34,001 nucleotides of DNA from Acrasis kona (taxonomy: Eukaryota > Heterolobosea > Eutetramitea > Acrasida > Acrasidae), in assembly GCA_026419775.2 (NCBI GenBank), contig JAOPGA020001630.1, positions 1 through 34,001 of the forward strand. The letters run 5' to 3'. Within the stretch, counting starts at the first letter, position 1. Each line of letters opens with the position of its first letter. The notes under the pieces are model-generated. The model ran no database searches. It was not told the origin of the DNA and was given only the letters and a program-made list of their open reading frames with translations. The position numbers were made by a program, and so were the translations under genes. Shown here piece after piece: positions 9,375 to 19,257 of the stretch.

Positions 9375-9582
9375 CCAGTGGGGCTATATTGTGTAAGTGT
9401 CACCCATGAATGATCTAATGGAGGTAGACTATTTAGTAGAGTCTCCCAGTGTACACTAACGTGTCACCCATGATGATATATTCTAATGGAGGTAGACTGA
9501 AGTCTTCCAGTGAACACTGTAATTATACACACCACCCTATGCAACGATACGTCATCTACTCAACCATGTTTTACAAAGATTT
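9375..9582 (+). repeat. 208-bp direct duplication, copy 2
   Basis: Partner of 8306-8513, in the same orientation and 1,069 bases downstream. Differences cluster at the start (GGGGCTATATTGTG against GGGATTATATTGTA) and near GCAACGAT against GTACATAC. No left arm is found near this copy. It is therefore a partial element or one end of a tandem duplication of the 8306-9374 interval. Confidence 0.85.
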
Positions 9583-9828
9583 ACGGAGAAGAGTTAAGTG
9601 TGCAAATTCAGACTAGAACCAATATTGTTTTGTTCCGTGGAGACACAGCATACTTGTTTTGGATTCCTTTTGTAATTACCATTCCAATAAGGCGATACGA
9701 AGATTGACAGATTGACAGGCAGATGACTTGCGTTTAAATTTAACGAACTGGTGCAATTTCGTACAGCCTATCAAATAATCTAGCAAATGTCATGACAAGC
9801 TGCAAAGCATGACTATAGTATCCTCATC

Positions 9829-10326
9829 GTGGCTGATGACCTAAAAGTCAGTTTACCACCATTGATCAAACGTGGTAGTAAATTTGCAGCTATTCTTCAG
9901 ATCCATGCCAATTGGAAGGTTTTCGTTGTCGATAAACTTGGAAAGATCAAGGAAGATGCCAAGTACAATAAAGACATGAACTTGACTGGAGAATTCAATG
10001 GTAAAGTCTTGGCTTTCGTACATGGCCAGTACGGAGATAACTCTAGTCCATACCTCTTTGTACAATATTCAGTCCCAAGCAAGAAGACTCCAGGAAAAAT
10101 GATCCACAAGTACGCTGATGTAAAGGCAAAAATAATTGAGTTTGCTAAGAACGCAGGAGTAACCAGGTTTTACACCGCAGCTTGTGGTTCTGGAGAACAT
10201 TCTGGATACTTTGAAGAGCAGCTTGGTTTAGAGAGTGGAACAGTTAAAGGATATCAGTCAAACACTTCCGTTAGCGCACTTGGTGCTTTTGCAAACGAGA
10301 TCAAAACCCACTTGTTCCCTAAATAA
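9829..10326 (+). CDS. Unrecognised 165-aa protein, apparent GTG start
   Basis: I do not recognise this family. The frame encodes a mixed alpha/beta protein with HANWKVFVVDKLGKIKED near the start, VLAFVHGQYGDNSSPYLFVQ in the middle, and TRFYTAACGSGEHSGYFEEQ towards the end. There is no signal peptide or membrane segment. It reads as a natural protein beginning (M)ADDLKVS, but the codon there is GTG. The next in-frame ATG is 48 codons on, and an in-frame stop lies 12 codons upstream (9793). Possible explanations are a start codon supplied by a tiny upstream exon, a non-AUG start, or a lost start. Its stop lies only 24 bases from the stop of the convergent AAA ATPase gene. Confidence 0.7.
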   Translation: MADDLKVSLPPLIKRGSKFAAILQIHANWKVFVVDKLGKIKEDAKYNKDMNLTGEFNGKVLAFVHGQYGDNSSPYLFVQYSVPSKKTPGKMIHKYADVKAKIIEFAKNAGVTRFYTAACGSGEHSGYFEEQLGLESGTVKGYQSNTSVSALGAFANEIKTHLFPK

Positions 10327-10350
10327 ACATTGTTCGTCATAAAAGAATCT

Positions 10351-11808
10351 TTATTGTGTTTCTTTCGAAATGTTAGATAACAGGACCTCTCTTGCCTTCT
10401 CCCAACATCCGCTGTTTGGTAGCATCCACCCTACAAGTACTTTTGAAACGCTAAACTCATGAGATTCAAACGAGTCAAAATCCACGCCATGTAGCAAGCT
10501 ATCGGCTGTTGTTTCGTCGAAAACAGCCTCTGCGATATGCCTTAGTTGATCTCTATCACAAAACTTGAACTCTATTTTCACATCAATCCTCCCCTCTCTT
10601 ATAAGAGCGTTATCTAACTTTTCTGGGTGGTTTGTGTTCATGATAACAATGCAACCATTCAAGTTCTCATAACCGTCAAGACTCCTTAGCAAGTTGCTTA
10701 TGTCAAGAGCCGTTTTATGTCGGAAGGAAGAAACACCATCAACTTTCTTCTCGACGGACATCGCCAAAGCCTTAATCACATCAACATTGTCGTGATCCGA
10801 AGAATCATCTTGGATTTCACGACGACTCCAAGTTATTTTATTAGTGTCTATGTCATCAAACAATAGAATAGAATGGGGTGGCACTTGATCAAGAGCATTT
10901 TCGTAGTCTTGTACCGACATGTCCTTAATGTCGATGACGTAGAGATCCATTTCGGTCTCTCTAGCGATAGCATGTACCGCACTTGTTTTGCCGCATCCAG
11001 GTGTACCGTAGAAGAGGTAACCTCGTTTATAAGGAACGCCAAGTTCTAATGCTTTTATTTGCATTGTTTTAAAGTTATTAAGGTCGTTTATTAACATTTT
11101 CTTATCCACCGTGCGCATAAAGAGTGTTTTATAACTTTTGTTCGCACATTCTTTGGTAGTCGTCCAAAGTTGTTTTTCAATGTCGAATCGATAAATGTAT
11201 GGTATGTCCCTTTCTTCTTCGTCTTCATCTTTGTTGTCTTTTTTTAACGATTTTAAAAACTTGTCGATGTGCTCTTTGCTTTCGCCATAAATAATAATTG
11301 ATTTTTCGTGGGCAATCTCATCCTTCTCTTTTTTCTCGGGCTCTACAACTTCGGCGAAGAATTTATGAGTTCTTTTGATTTCGTCTGTCCATTCGAAGTT
11401 GAACAAATCACAAGCTGCTGGCGAGAAGTACCACGAGATTCTGTTTACAAGAGTCTTTGGTTTGTAAAGAAATTTCTTTGTTGACGATACCGCTTGCAAG
11501 TACTCTTGTAGAGGTTGGTATGTTGGGTTGTAAGTACGACTGCCCTCTAATGTTCTTTCTGCGGTTTCAAATCTGACCGACACCATATTTGCGGTATCGT
11601 TTTTCTTTTTCACATCTTTTATTTGACTTTTTATGTATCCTATTACTCGCTCGATGATCCAAGGCATAAGTGGCATGATGATCATGGTTGTACATGCTAC
11701 CATCATCGATTGACCAGCAGAGATGGCGAGGAGAATTGCTGGTATACCTGTTGTCAAGACATTAATGAGCATTCTATCGCCATCATCTTCGTCTTTATCT
11801 TTTGACAT
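10351..11808 (-). CDS. BCS1-like AAA+ ATPase
   Basis: BCS1-type AAA proteins are membrane-anchored hexamers; mitochondrial Bcs1 moves folded Rieske protein across the inner membrane, while others have undefined roles. This 485-aa protein (from the ATG at 11808; the longer frame starts at a non-AUG codon) has a hydrophobic segment near residues 16-48, a middle region with charged low-complexity stretches, then the AAA module. That module has Walker A GTPGCGKT (about 268-275), Walker B ILLFDDID (about 314-321), sensor NTNHPEKLDNALI and arginines in IREGRID. The last is characteristic of the BCS1 subfamily. No clear mitochondrial presequence is visible, so organelle placement is uncertain. It is tail-to-tail with the 9829 gene. 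Confidence 0.88.
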   Translation of the reverse strand: MSKDKDEDDGDRMLINVLTTGIPAILLAISAGQSMMVACTTMIIMPLMPWIIERVIGYIKSQIKDVKKKNDTANMVSVRFETAERTLEGSRTYNPTYQPLQEYLQAVSSTKKFLYKPKTLVNRISWYFSPAACDLFNFEWTDEIKRTHKFFAEVVEPEKKEKDEIAHEKSIIIYGESKEHIDKFLKSLKKDNKDEDEEERDIPYIYRFDIEKQLWTTTKECANKSYKTLFMRTVDKKMLINDLNNFKTMQIKALELGVPYKRGYLFYGTPGCGKTSAVHAIARETEMDLYVIDIKDMSVQDYENALDQVPPHSILLFDDIDTNKITWSRREIQDDSSDHDNVDVIKALAMSVEKKVDGVSSFRHKTALDISNLLRSLDGYENLNGCIVIMNTNHPEKLDNALIREGRIDVKIEFKFCDRDQLRHIAEAVFDETTADSLLHGVDFDSFESHEFSVSKVLVGWMLPNSGCWEKAREVLLSNISKETQ

Positions 11809-11959
11809 CTTGATTTTGTTACAACTCAATGTCAATTTGAAGAAAAATAACCTTGGACAGAAATGCCATCAAGACAGAACTGCCATCTCTAGAGCGATTC
11901 AGGCACGTTACAAACAAAATACAACTGGGATATGCTGAAAGACCTGTCAATCATAAAAA

Positions 11960-12042
11960 TGGTTGAGATGGGGATCGAACCCAGGACCGCCGGCTTATTA
12001 GACCGGTGCTCTGTATCAAATAACCGACTGAGCTACTCAACC
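11960..12042 (-). tRNA. tRNA-Ile (AAT) with extended D-loop
   Basis: The minus strand folds as a tRNA. The acceptor GGTTGAG pairs perfectly with CTCAACC, the D-stem is GCTC/GAGC, the anticodon loop is CTAATAA (AAT, Ile), the T-loop is TTCGATC and the discriminator is A. There is one C-T mismatch at the base of the T-stem. It is 83 nt rather than about 74 because the D-loop reads AGTCGGTTA followed by TTTGATACA, nine extra bases. There is no intron at the usual 37/38 site. The box A core is intact. A Pol III terminator (TTTTT) follows on the minus strand. Confidence 0.9.
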
Positions 12043-12627
12043 GTTCGGTCAACATAAATTATATTCTATATGAGCATTTGAATTATGAATTTGAACTCTT
12101 GTTAAGCTGCCCATCAAAGAGTTAATCATATAGCAACCTTTTGAAACTTTGGCTCAATTTCTTCTACACATGCATAGCACTTTGTTGAATCTTCGCTTCG
12201 GACGCTTCAACAACACCACACCTAAGATCTGACTCGTCTTTACAAAGGATGTACGAGGAGTTTCTATGGTACTTGCTGTACTGCAAGCATTATGAAGCCG
12301 TCTTTGATCTAAATGATCGAAATATCAAAGAAATAGTTCGGAAATGTCATTTTGCAATAAAACCTCCGCTTTCTTTATGGTAATTTGGATACCAAATCCT
12401 CATCACTTGATCATTGTGAACAATTCCCCATTTCATCATAGAAGGTGTCCAAGTATTTTTTAACCCTTTGTTATGCAAATCGACCGCAATTAATACATCA
12501 TAGGATGGATGTTCAGAATTAATCGGCTTGTTATCCAAATCTCTTTCTTATACAGAATCAATACATGATAAAGTCCTAAAAAGTAACTGTACAACGTTGC
12601 CTTGCGACGCTCTACGTTTAATTTTGA
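12043..12627. other. Gap with two small convergent open frames
   Basis: A plus-strand ORF (12249-12383) encodes 44 residues starting MYEEFLWYLLYCKHYE. A minus-strand frame (12538-12347) encodes ISAVDLHNKG-like sequence ending in VMRIWYPNYHKESGGFIAK; it begins without ATG shortly after an in-frame stop and a possible AG acceptor, so it could be a terminal exon. Both look protein-like but match no family I know. Neither is long enough to be certain. Confidence 0.3.
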
Positions 12628-13096
12628 GTGGAATGTGCGCGATTAGACCGCAACACAGTTGTGGAGACAGCCAAATTTAAGAACAAGGTAATTGTTACAA
12701 TTTTTCAGTTGACTAATACTGTAACAACAAAATGGATTGGAGCTGATTCCAACGACCGGGAGAAGGACGTCGACAAAAGGTTGGTGCAGAAGATCGAAGG
12801 ACTCAACATGAGCCAGGCTATTCCGCAACAGACACAAGTAAATTCAAGTTTGAACTATCTTATTAATTGTTAATAGGATTTCGACCAAGATGAGAACGAA
12901 GAAGAAGCCGAGTACCAGGAAAGCGATGGAACTTTTGTTCAACTACGCCGCTCCACAGAAAAGGAAAGAGCAGTGCTAATAATCCTTACAAATCAGCCCA
13001 CCAACAAAGACACCTTCTGTTGTTGTGCCTCCAAAGGTCACAGACTCAGCAGAGCAACAAATCCGGCTCAAGAGGATGGTACTAAACTATAATTAG
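12628..13096 (+). CDS. Possible small multi-exon gene, unresolved
   Basis: The frame from 12628 (no ATG; just after a stop) reads VVETAKFKNKVIVTIFQ and ...KWIGADSNDREKDVDKRLVQ up to QQTQ, then meets GTAAAT at 12838. A candidate 39-base intron (12838-12876, ending AATAG) leads in frame to DFDQDENEEEAEYQESDG. Further on, a different frame looks coding (SPPTKTPSVVVPPKVTDSAE, ending at TAG 13094-13096), which needs another splice or a frameshift. The first exon is not identified. The 3' end overlaps the last exon of the convergent E2/F-box gene by about 25 bases. No function can be offered. Confidence 0.35.
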
Positions 13097-15289
13097 AGAC
13101 TTTCGCTCGGGTCATCTCGTTGCTACCCTGAGGCTTTATGATGCTCATGACGTTGGCGAAGTCCTCCATCACGGTGCGCATGCCTGAGATGTTGGAGTCT
13201 ACAAAGCTCTTCGACATCACCCACACCTTCTTGTCGAAGAGGGTGAGTGACACATGAAGAGGTCCGGGAAGGCTGTAGCTGGTGTCCTGACAAATGCTCG
13301 ATTATTTGAACCTGAATTGTCTCTTTTATGAAGAACAAGTTGTAATATAAAAAGTTGGGGAACAATAACAATTAATTTTTAATCAGTTACATTTGCTAAT
13401 ACATCAAATCTGTTATAGTTACGTTTGGTCTTTTCCTCACGTTCTTTGTTCGTTACTTTAACTTGATGGGTTCGTGCTCTTGTTCTTCGCTCCATACACA
13501 TTCGCACTTTGTCGTCATTACTTGATGATGTAGTTGATCTGATCTGAACGTGCTGCACACCGCTTGGTCTGTGTGTTCTACCAGGAATTACTAAATACTT
13601 TTTTCTGAACATGTTGTCCGTGGATAACATGAGAAGTTGCCTAACATCACGAACAGTCAAGGACAAATATGCTAAATATTCTTCATAAGTATCGATTGAC
13701 TGAATGTAAAACATGTTGTTCTGCATATCGTTCTGCATCTTGTTGGTTGGTCTTCCATACCTGATGTCGTAGGCTCGTGCAATTTCATCAAGAGGTTTAC
13801 CAGGAGGAACGACCTTTGTTAAAAAGTATGCATGGAACATCATCAATCTAGATCCTACTCGATAACACTTCCATTTATCCTCTAGTGTTGCGCTATACCT
13901 GTGCTTTTTATAGATCCACATGGCATTTCTGTCCAAGGATTCTTGTATAACTACATGTTTGACATCAAACCATTCATAGTTTGAAACAGATAGCAATGGA
14001 AGGAATTCACCCAAATTCGGCACAGCAGATTTGAGTCTAGATGACTCATCAGACAAGAATTGTTTTATTTTGTTATCAATTTGTTCTTGTAGACCCTCGT
14101 ACTTCAAAACAACATGTATAAGTAGGCGATGAAAGTGACAATAGTACTCTAATGCTTTCAAGCTGGCATGTACTCTGCCCTTCATAATTTCTACCACCAT
14201 ACTACTCATAAGTTTGCAGAGAATATCTACTGACAAGGTAGCTATGTGAGAACGACGGTTGCTAATATTCTCAGAGTCATAGCAACGTTGAACGGCTTTT
14301 TCAAACTCGTCCTTAACCATTGTGTCTGCATGAAATTTATTAATGTAGATGGGTATCCAGTACTTGAATTTCTCTTTCCACACCCCTTGCCTGAGTCCTT
14401 GTTGATAGGCAGACTTTGATACCAAGTCCATTGGAGTGGTGATGCTTTGTAGGATCTTCATTGGAGTATATTCCATGTTAATGCCTACACCCAGCATGTC
14501 TTCTTTAAATGATATTTTGGAGTGAAAACATTGCATTTCGTTGCTGTACCTAAGCATTGGAGAGTTGGAAGTAGATTGGAACTTGATGGATACCTTGCTA
14601 ACTCTGTTGAGCTCGACTACATCCAAGTATTCAAAGATATGAAGTAGTACTTCGTTCGGTAACACATGAAGTGTGAACTTCGCTTTCACCTTCCGTTGAG
14701 AAGGCTTTGCGTTCTGTTTATTAGATTTAGGTGCTTTATTCACCTTTTTTGATTTGCTTCCCTCAGGTACAAGGTCCGGCCAGTCTTCTCCTCTTGGGTT
14801 CACTATATTCTTGGATATATCGTGTCCACAGCTACAAACAAATGTTCTTGAATTATCAATTGCTTTCTCGATTAGTGAGGGCTTTAACCAGAGCATTTCC
14901 GATTCTACATCCGACTCTTCTCTGCCAAGCAAAAAGGATTGGAGTTGAAGTAAAATTGAGGTGATGGAGTAACTAGTGGACCATCCGTAGTACGGTTCAA
15001 GTGATCTATGGGTTTCGAGCAAGTCGAGACATATCCAAGCGTCATAAACATGGGGTCGGGTAATCTTGGTTAATAACCGAACGCTTGGTGGACTCATAGG
15101 ATAGTCCAAAGAAAAATACAAAATGAGATGCAAACAAATACCATGGTAAGGATTATCCTTGGGGGCAAGAATGTTTGCGTGCCATTCATACAAGTTTTCT
15201 TCTGAAACTGGTTTGGCGCTAATCGTCTCAAGGTTAGAGGCTTGAAGTTCCCTATAATCCTTGAGTAGACGCTTGGCTGAACTGTTCAT
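13068..15289 (-). CDS. E2 (UBC)-fold plus F-box fusion protein
   Basis: Starting at the ATG at 15289 (the frame extends upstream only to a GTG), residues about 3-122 form a ubiquitin-conjugating fold: RLLKDYRELQ, LYEWHANILAPKDNPYHG, LDYPMSPPSVRLLT and DAWICLDLLE. The catalytic-type cysteine is about residue 87. The usual HPN triad is replaced by RPH. A short CSCGHD motif and a Lys-rich linker precede an F-box (LHVLPNEVLLHIFEYLDVVE, about 207-247), which normally binds Skp1 in SCF ligases; the remaining ~380 residues match nothing I know. The single long exon can stop at 13379 (NVTD-stop), or splice at GTAACT (13390) to AG (13287) in phase 0. The second route adds 72 residues (DTSYSLPGPLHVSLTLF...). 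The spliced form is inference. Confidence 0.78.
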
Positions 15290-15483
15290 GTTTGCTGAAC
15301 GAAATATTACCGAATCGTTTTCTTTTAAACACAAGCCAAGTTGAGTTCGAGCGTGTTCATGTTGAAGCTTCACTAAACCGAACCGGCAAAATAAAATTCT
15401 TTTTATGCTCTTAATTTAGCTTGGTTATTTTAGTATCTTGATTGGAAAAGCCGGAAGTAAAAATAACAAACAAAAAATACAAC

Positions 15484-16080
15484 ATGTTCAGAACAGCATT
15501 CACCACATTTGCTCCTCACAGAAGAGTAGCATTTATCAACTCTTCTCTAAGATTATACTCAAGAGGTAGCAGTGACGTAACAGAGCACGCATCACCAGAG
15601 AATGTTGAGAAATTCAAGTCTTTGATCAAAAATGTTAGAGTAGCCATGTTATGCACTAAAAGCGGTGATGAAATTCATTCAAGACCGATGTACACCCAAA
15701 CAGTTCCTTTCGATGGAGAGTCTTTATATTTCTTCACAGGAAAAGATTCTTGGAAGATCGATGAGATTGAACAAGATAGAAACTGCAACGTGTCTTATAG
15801 TGACCCCAAGGCTGAATCATACGTGAGTGTGGTCGGCAAAACATACCTCATTGATGACAAAGAAACATTGAAGAAGCATTGGGATAGCTCATTAAAAGCA
15901 TTTTTCCCAAAGGGTATTGAGGATGAAAACACCGCTCTTATCAAAGTGCAAGTAGATGGCGCTGAGGTCTGGGACAGCACATCTTCAAAGTTAGTAAAAT
16001 TAATTGGAGTGGCCAAAGCTACCATCACAAGTAAACCATACAAACCAAGCCCTGACGAAAACATTAAAATAAAGTTTTAA
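15484..16080 (+). CDS. PPOX-fold (general stress protein 26-like) protein, probably mitochondrial
   Basis: The ATG at 15484 is preferred because the frame upstream opens only at a TTG codon. The first ~35 residues (MFRTAFTTFAPHRRVAFINS..) are basic, Ser/Thr-rich and lack acids, which fits a mitochondrial presequence. The body is the split-barrel flavin-binding fold of the pyridoxamine-phosphate oxidase-like superfamily: RVAMLCTKSGDEIHSRPMY, FDGESLYFFTGKDSWKIDEI, NCNVSYSDPK and YVSVVGKTYLI. The order follows the GSP26/PF16242 subfamily, whose members bind FMN/FAD and have poorly defined redox roles. Its start is about 190 bases from that of the divergent E2/F-box gene, so the two may share a promoter region. 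Confidence 0.82.
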   Translation: MFRTAFTTFAPHRRVAFINSSLRLYSRGSSDVTEHASPENVEKFKSLIKNVRVAMLCTKSGDEIHSRPMYTQTVPFDGESLYFFTGKDSWKIDEIEQDRNCNVSYSDPKAESYVSVVGKTYLIDDKETLKKHWDSSLKAFFPKGIEDENTALIKVQVDGAEVWDSTSSKLVKLIGVAKATITSKPYKPSPDENIKIKF

Positions 16081-16383
16081 TTAAGATTTCAAAAAAATGT
16101 TCTCTTACTGATATCATTTCTGCTCTTTATGTCCTGTGGTGGATAGATACCAACCTCCCTCAAAGTCATCCCTAGTACTCCATCTATTGAATCAGAATTA
16201 ATTGAGTGACTTTTGCATATAAATAATAGAAAGAATACAAACTTTCATACCAATTGAGAACGAAAGAGCATGTCGTTATCTCATACAGTAAAGTTCTACC
16301 ATACACTTGAAAGTTTTTGTTGTAATAATCAATCAGGATGAAGTCTATAAATTTTTGAACAAAGGTCTTGAGAATTCTGCAAA
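16081..16383. other. Intergenic region
   Basis: AT-rich spacer between two genes on the same strand. I see no gene, repeat or recognisable regulatory element beyond a likely polyadenylation region after 16080 and general A/T richness before 16384. Confidence 0.4.
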
Positions 16384-19110
16384 ATGAAAAGAGCAGGTGA
16401 TGCGCCCCAGAACAATCCAAAGAGGATAAAATTTGACAATGCATACACGGCTCAAAAAACATTTTACGTACAGGATGCAGAAAAAATCCCCATAACATCT
16501 GAAGACGAAGTACAATCCTACTTGTCAATGAGGAAAGAATTACTGACAAAGTTGCACTCGCTTTTGCCTCTGTTCAAAATCCCAATCATCGACAGATACG
16601 AAGAGATTATGGACCTTCTGAACTGCGAAAACAGCTACTCCGACATTATAGATAAATTAGATGACCCTGACAACGAATTTTATAACAACTCTGAAATATT
16701 TCACGAAATTGACATTTGCCAACACCTCCCAGAAGACATGAAATGGTACTTTGCTTATGTGAAAATGTATCTAGAATACATGCGTCAGGACCTTAGAAAA
16801 GCCCAAAGAAGTTTCACAACACGTGACGACAATGATGATTTGGATTCAGCAAAACATTTACATCCACAAGGAGTTACCAACATGGATCCTGATTACATGG
16901 GTACCCGTATAAAAAAGGATAAGGACGACTATTACCTTTCGGATGGGTCAACCTACTCTGACTCGCCAACCGATAGTGATGATTCGTCATCTTCAGATAC
17001 ATCAGATGACGACTCCGGCATTGAAGACTCTGAATTACTTTTTGAACACTCAATCTTAAATGCTGGGGAAGCAAACCCAGTTGATATCAAGTTCATTAAA
17101 GAATTAAATTTATCCCGCTCTAAGAGCAACCCAATACTTTTATTAGCTTCGTGTTTGTCCGAAAACTCTAAAACTACTGAAGACGCTGAAATTAGTCCAT
17201 TACTTTTAGCCAACTACATTAAATTAATGCACATCATGATTAGAGAACTTGAAGATTTCTTTTCGAAAACTAAGGATCGAAGAAGAATAGCTCTTTTCAG
17301 TTCGCTCATACCCAGGGCCATCATTTGCGAAATGAGCACTCAACCAGAATCGGATGGTTTTAATTGGGAAGAAGAATCCATTTGGAACTCATCTGAAGAC
17401 GAAACCGGTAGCAGCTTCTCACTTTTATCCTTTGGCTCACCTGACCAAGATGGATTCGAGGTAGATTCAACAGCTGCATCAGATCCTGACTGGGGTGTGG
17501 TTGTCTGGGATGCGTCAGACGACGACCAAGAAGACGAAGAAGAAGAAGAAGAAGACGATGATGAAAAAGAAACCTATTCAAGAATTAAAAACATTAATCT
17601 CGCAAGTACTAATCAAGTCATTGAAAAATGGTTCATGGACCAAGATGGAGGTTCAATTGAAGAATTGTTTGCAGCGGAGGAAGAAGAAAAGAGAAGGTTG
17701 GACGAAGAAATCGATTTTGGACCAAGTGACAACGACGAATACGAAGATTTGAGCGTAGAGGAAACTTTGAACGAAGAATCAATTCACACCGACATTATCA
17801 AATTGTTAAGAAGAGTGGGAGTATACAATGTTTCCTACGAGGGCCTTGAAGAAGCATTCTCCAAACTCCGATCCTTCATACACGGTGTCATCCACAAAGT
17901 TGTTCAAAATGAAGAAGAAAGTGAAAATCCATCAGACAGTGTCACACTTAAAAAAGTTAAGCGGGTGTGTGAATCCATGGGTTATTTAGTCTCTACTCCT
18001 GTTGAAAAAGAAGAAATATTTTTATCTTGTTTTGATTGTTTTTCTCCGAGTTTGCTTACAAAAGATTCTTTTGATGAATTCCCTTCTTCCGATGTTCCTG
18101 AAAAGTATTCAAACAATGAACAATTCTTTATTGTAAATTGTGGCGAGAGATCTTTTGCTATTCTTAAATGCATTGTTAGTATTAGATGTCCTGTGTTGTA
18201 TTCTTGGATTGAATCTGGATCAGATCATGCTGTACTCCTAGAATTGAAAAAGGATCCTGATTTGTTTAAATTGTTTGTTGAATATATATACACTGAAGAG
18301 TGCGACGATGACATTAATGGTCAAAAAATATCTCAAGTTCTTTCCAATGGACTGAATTGCGATTTTGAAACAAGTCTGTCCGTGACACTTCTTCAGCCAA
18401 AATATTGTAATGTTATCATAAAGTGTAGAGATGGCGAAATATCTGTCAATCAGCAAATCTTAATGATTGGTTCTCGATTCTTTAAAACCATGTTTGAGTC
18501 GAATTTTTGCTCTGATAAGGTAATCGACCTTAGCGAACTGTGCAGTTTGGATTCTGCACGTCTGTTGATAAATTACTTGTACGGTGATAAAATAGAAGTC
18601 ACTGACATGCGTGTTGCAAGCGAATTACTCACTACTTGTGATTATCTACTTGTTTCAGAAAGTTTCATTGTGTATTGCCAGCTCTGTATAACTAACATGA
18701 TAAGCATTGATAACATTATCGATGTCTATAAGATGTGTTCAGTCAAAAATACTCAACTGTTCAACTACGTTGAATGCTTTATTGCGTCCCACTTGGATAA
18801 ACTTGACTTGTCTACTGTCTTGAATGCTCAGGAACTATCTTACTTTGAGTTGATATCTGAGCCAATAAATTATGATAACGTCTTAGATCGTCATCTTTGG
18901 GCCTCTGCGTGTATTAAAAATAGAGAGTCAGAACTGAAATTGACTGATGTAATGTATTTGAGATTAGAAGAACATTGGATTCCTGAATACAAAGAATATA
19001 TCAACCAACGAAAAGAATTGAAGGATAAAGCAGAGGCAGGGGATCGAGCATTGTCAACATTGATAGAAGAGGAGGGGAGTGTTCGTATAGCTGAAGAGCA
19101 AGAGTTTTGA
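16384..19110 (+). CDS. Large acidic protein with two tandem BTB/POZ-like domains
   Basis: A 908-aa intronless frame. The N-terminal ~560 residues are rich in Asp, Glu and Ser, with runs such as SDSPTDSDDSSSSDTSDDDS (around residues 194-216) and an Asp/Glu tract around 378-396. Two BTB-like units follow: about 575-655 (EQFFIVNCGERSFAILKCIV...PVLYSWIE) and about 672-775 (NVIIKCRDGEISVNQQILM, SRFFKTMFES, ARLLINYLYGDKI). A BACK-like helical stretch (about 775-840) comes next, and a charged C-terminus closes it. BTB proteins commonly dimerise and serve as cullin-3 adaptors or scaffolds. The first BTB is more divergent. The acidic region may be a disordered interaction arm; the function is unknown. 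Confidence 0.82.
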   Translation: MKRAGDAPQNNPKRIKFDNAYTAQKTFYVQDAEKIPITSEDEVQSYLSMRKELLTKLHSLLPLFKIPIIDRYEEIMDLLNCENSYSDIIDKLDDPDNEFYNNSEIFHEIDICQHLPEDMKWYFAYVKMYLEYMRQDLRKAQRSFTTRDDNDDLDSAKHLHPQGVTNMDPDYMGTRIKKDKDDYYLSDGSTYSDSPTDSDDSSSSDTSDDDSGIEDSELLFEHSILNAGEANPVDIKFIKELNLSRSKSNPILLLASCLSENSKTTEDAEISPLLLANYIKLMHIMIRELEDFFSKTKDRRRIALFSSLIPRAIICEMSTQPESDGFNWEEESIWNSSEDETGSSFSLLSFGSPDQDGFEVDSTAASDPDWGVVVWDASDDDQEDEEEEEEDDDEKETYSRIKNINLASTNQVIEKWFMDQDGGSIEELFAAEEEEKRRLDEEIDFGPSDNDEYEDLSVEETLNEESIHTDIIKLLRRVGVYNVSYEGLEEAFSKLRSFIHGVIHKVVQNEEESENPSDSVTLKKVKRVCESMGYLVSTPVEKEEIFLSCFDCFSPSLLTKDSFDEFPSSDVPEKYSNNEQFFIVNCGERSFAILKCIVSIRCPVLYSWIESGSDHAVLLELKKDPDLFKLFVEYIYTEECDDDINGQKISQVLSNGLNCDFETSLSVTLLQPKYCNVIIKCRDGEISVNQQILMIGSRFFKTMFESNFCSDKVIDLSELCSLDSARLLINYLYGDKIEVTDMRVASELLTTCDYLLVSESFIVYCQLCITNMISIDNIIDVYKMCSVKNTQLFNYVECFIASHLDKLDLSTVLNAQELSYFELISEPINYDNVLDRHLWASACIKNRESELKLTDVMYLRLEEHWIPEYKEYINQRKELKDKAEAGDRALSTLIEEEGSVRIAEEQEF

Positions 19111-19257
19111 AAATAAAAAATAAACACTTCGCATTCTTACTTGTTCCCTCCTTTTTATGCACTGGATGACAGCGGGCAAAGGCCGATTGATTACTTATTG
19201 ATTCCCGAAGACTGTTATTCTAACTCCGCGCAACAACTCCTAATGATCCCTCATTTG

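Noticed and set aside
1-9600. Retrovirus-like, LTR or Polinton-type elements
   Set aside because: No long terminal repeats, protease, integrase, capsid or protein-primed polymerase motifs were seen; the retroelement pieces are all LINE-type.
13123-13371. Minus-strand 82-codon ORF starting MLLFPNFLYY
   Set aside because: It crosses the proposed intron and reads the last exon in a wrong, Arg/His-rich frame. Its first 20 codons remain possible as an alternative exon, as noted in the findings.
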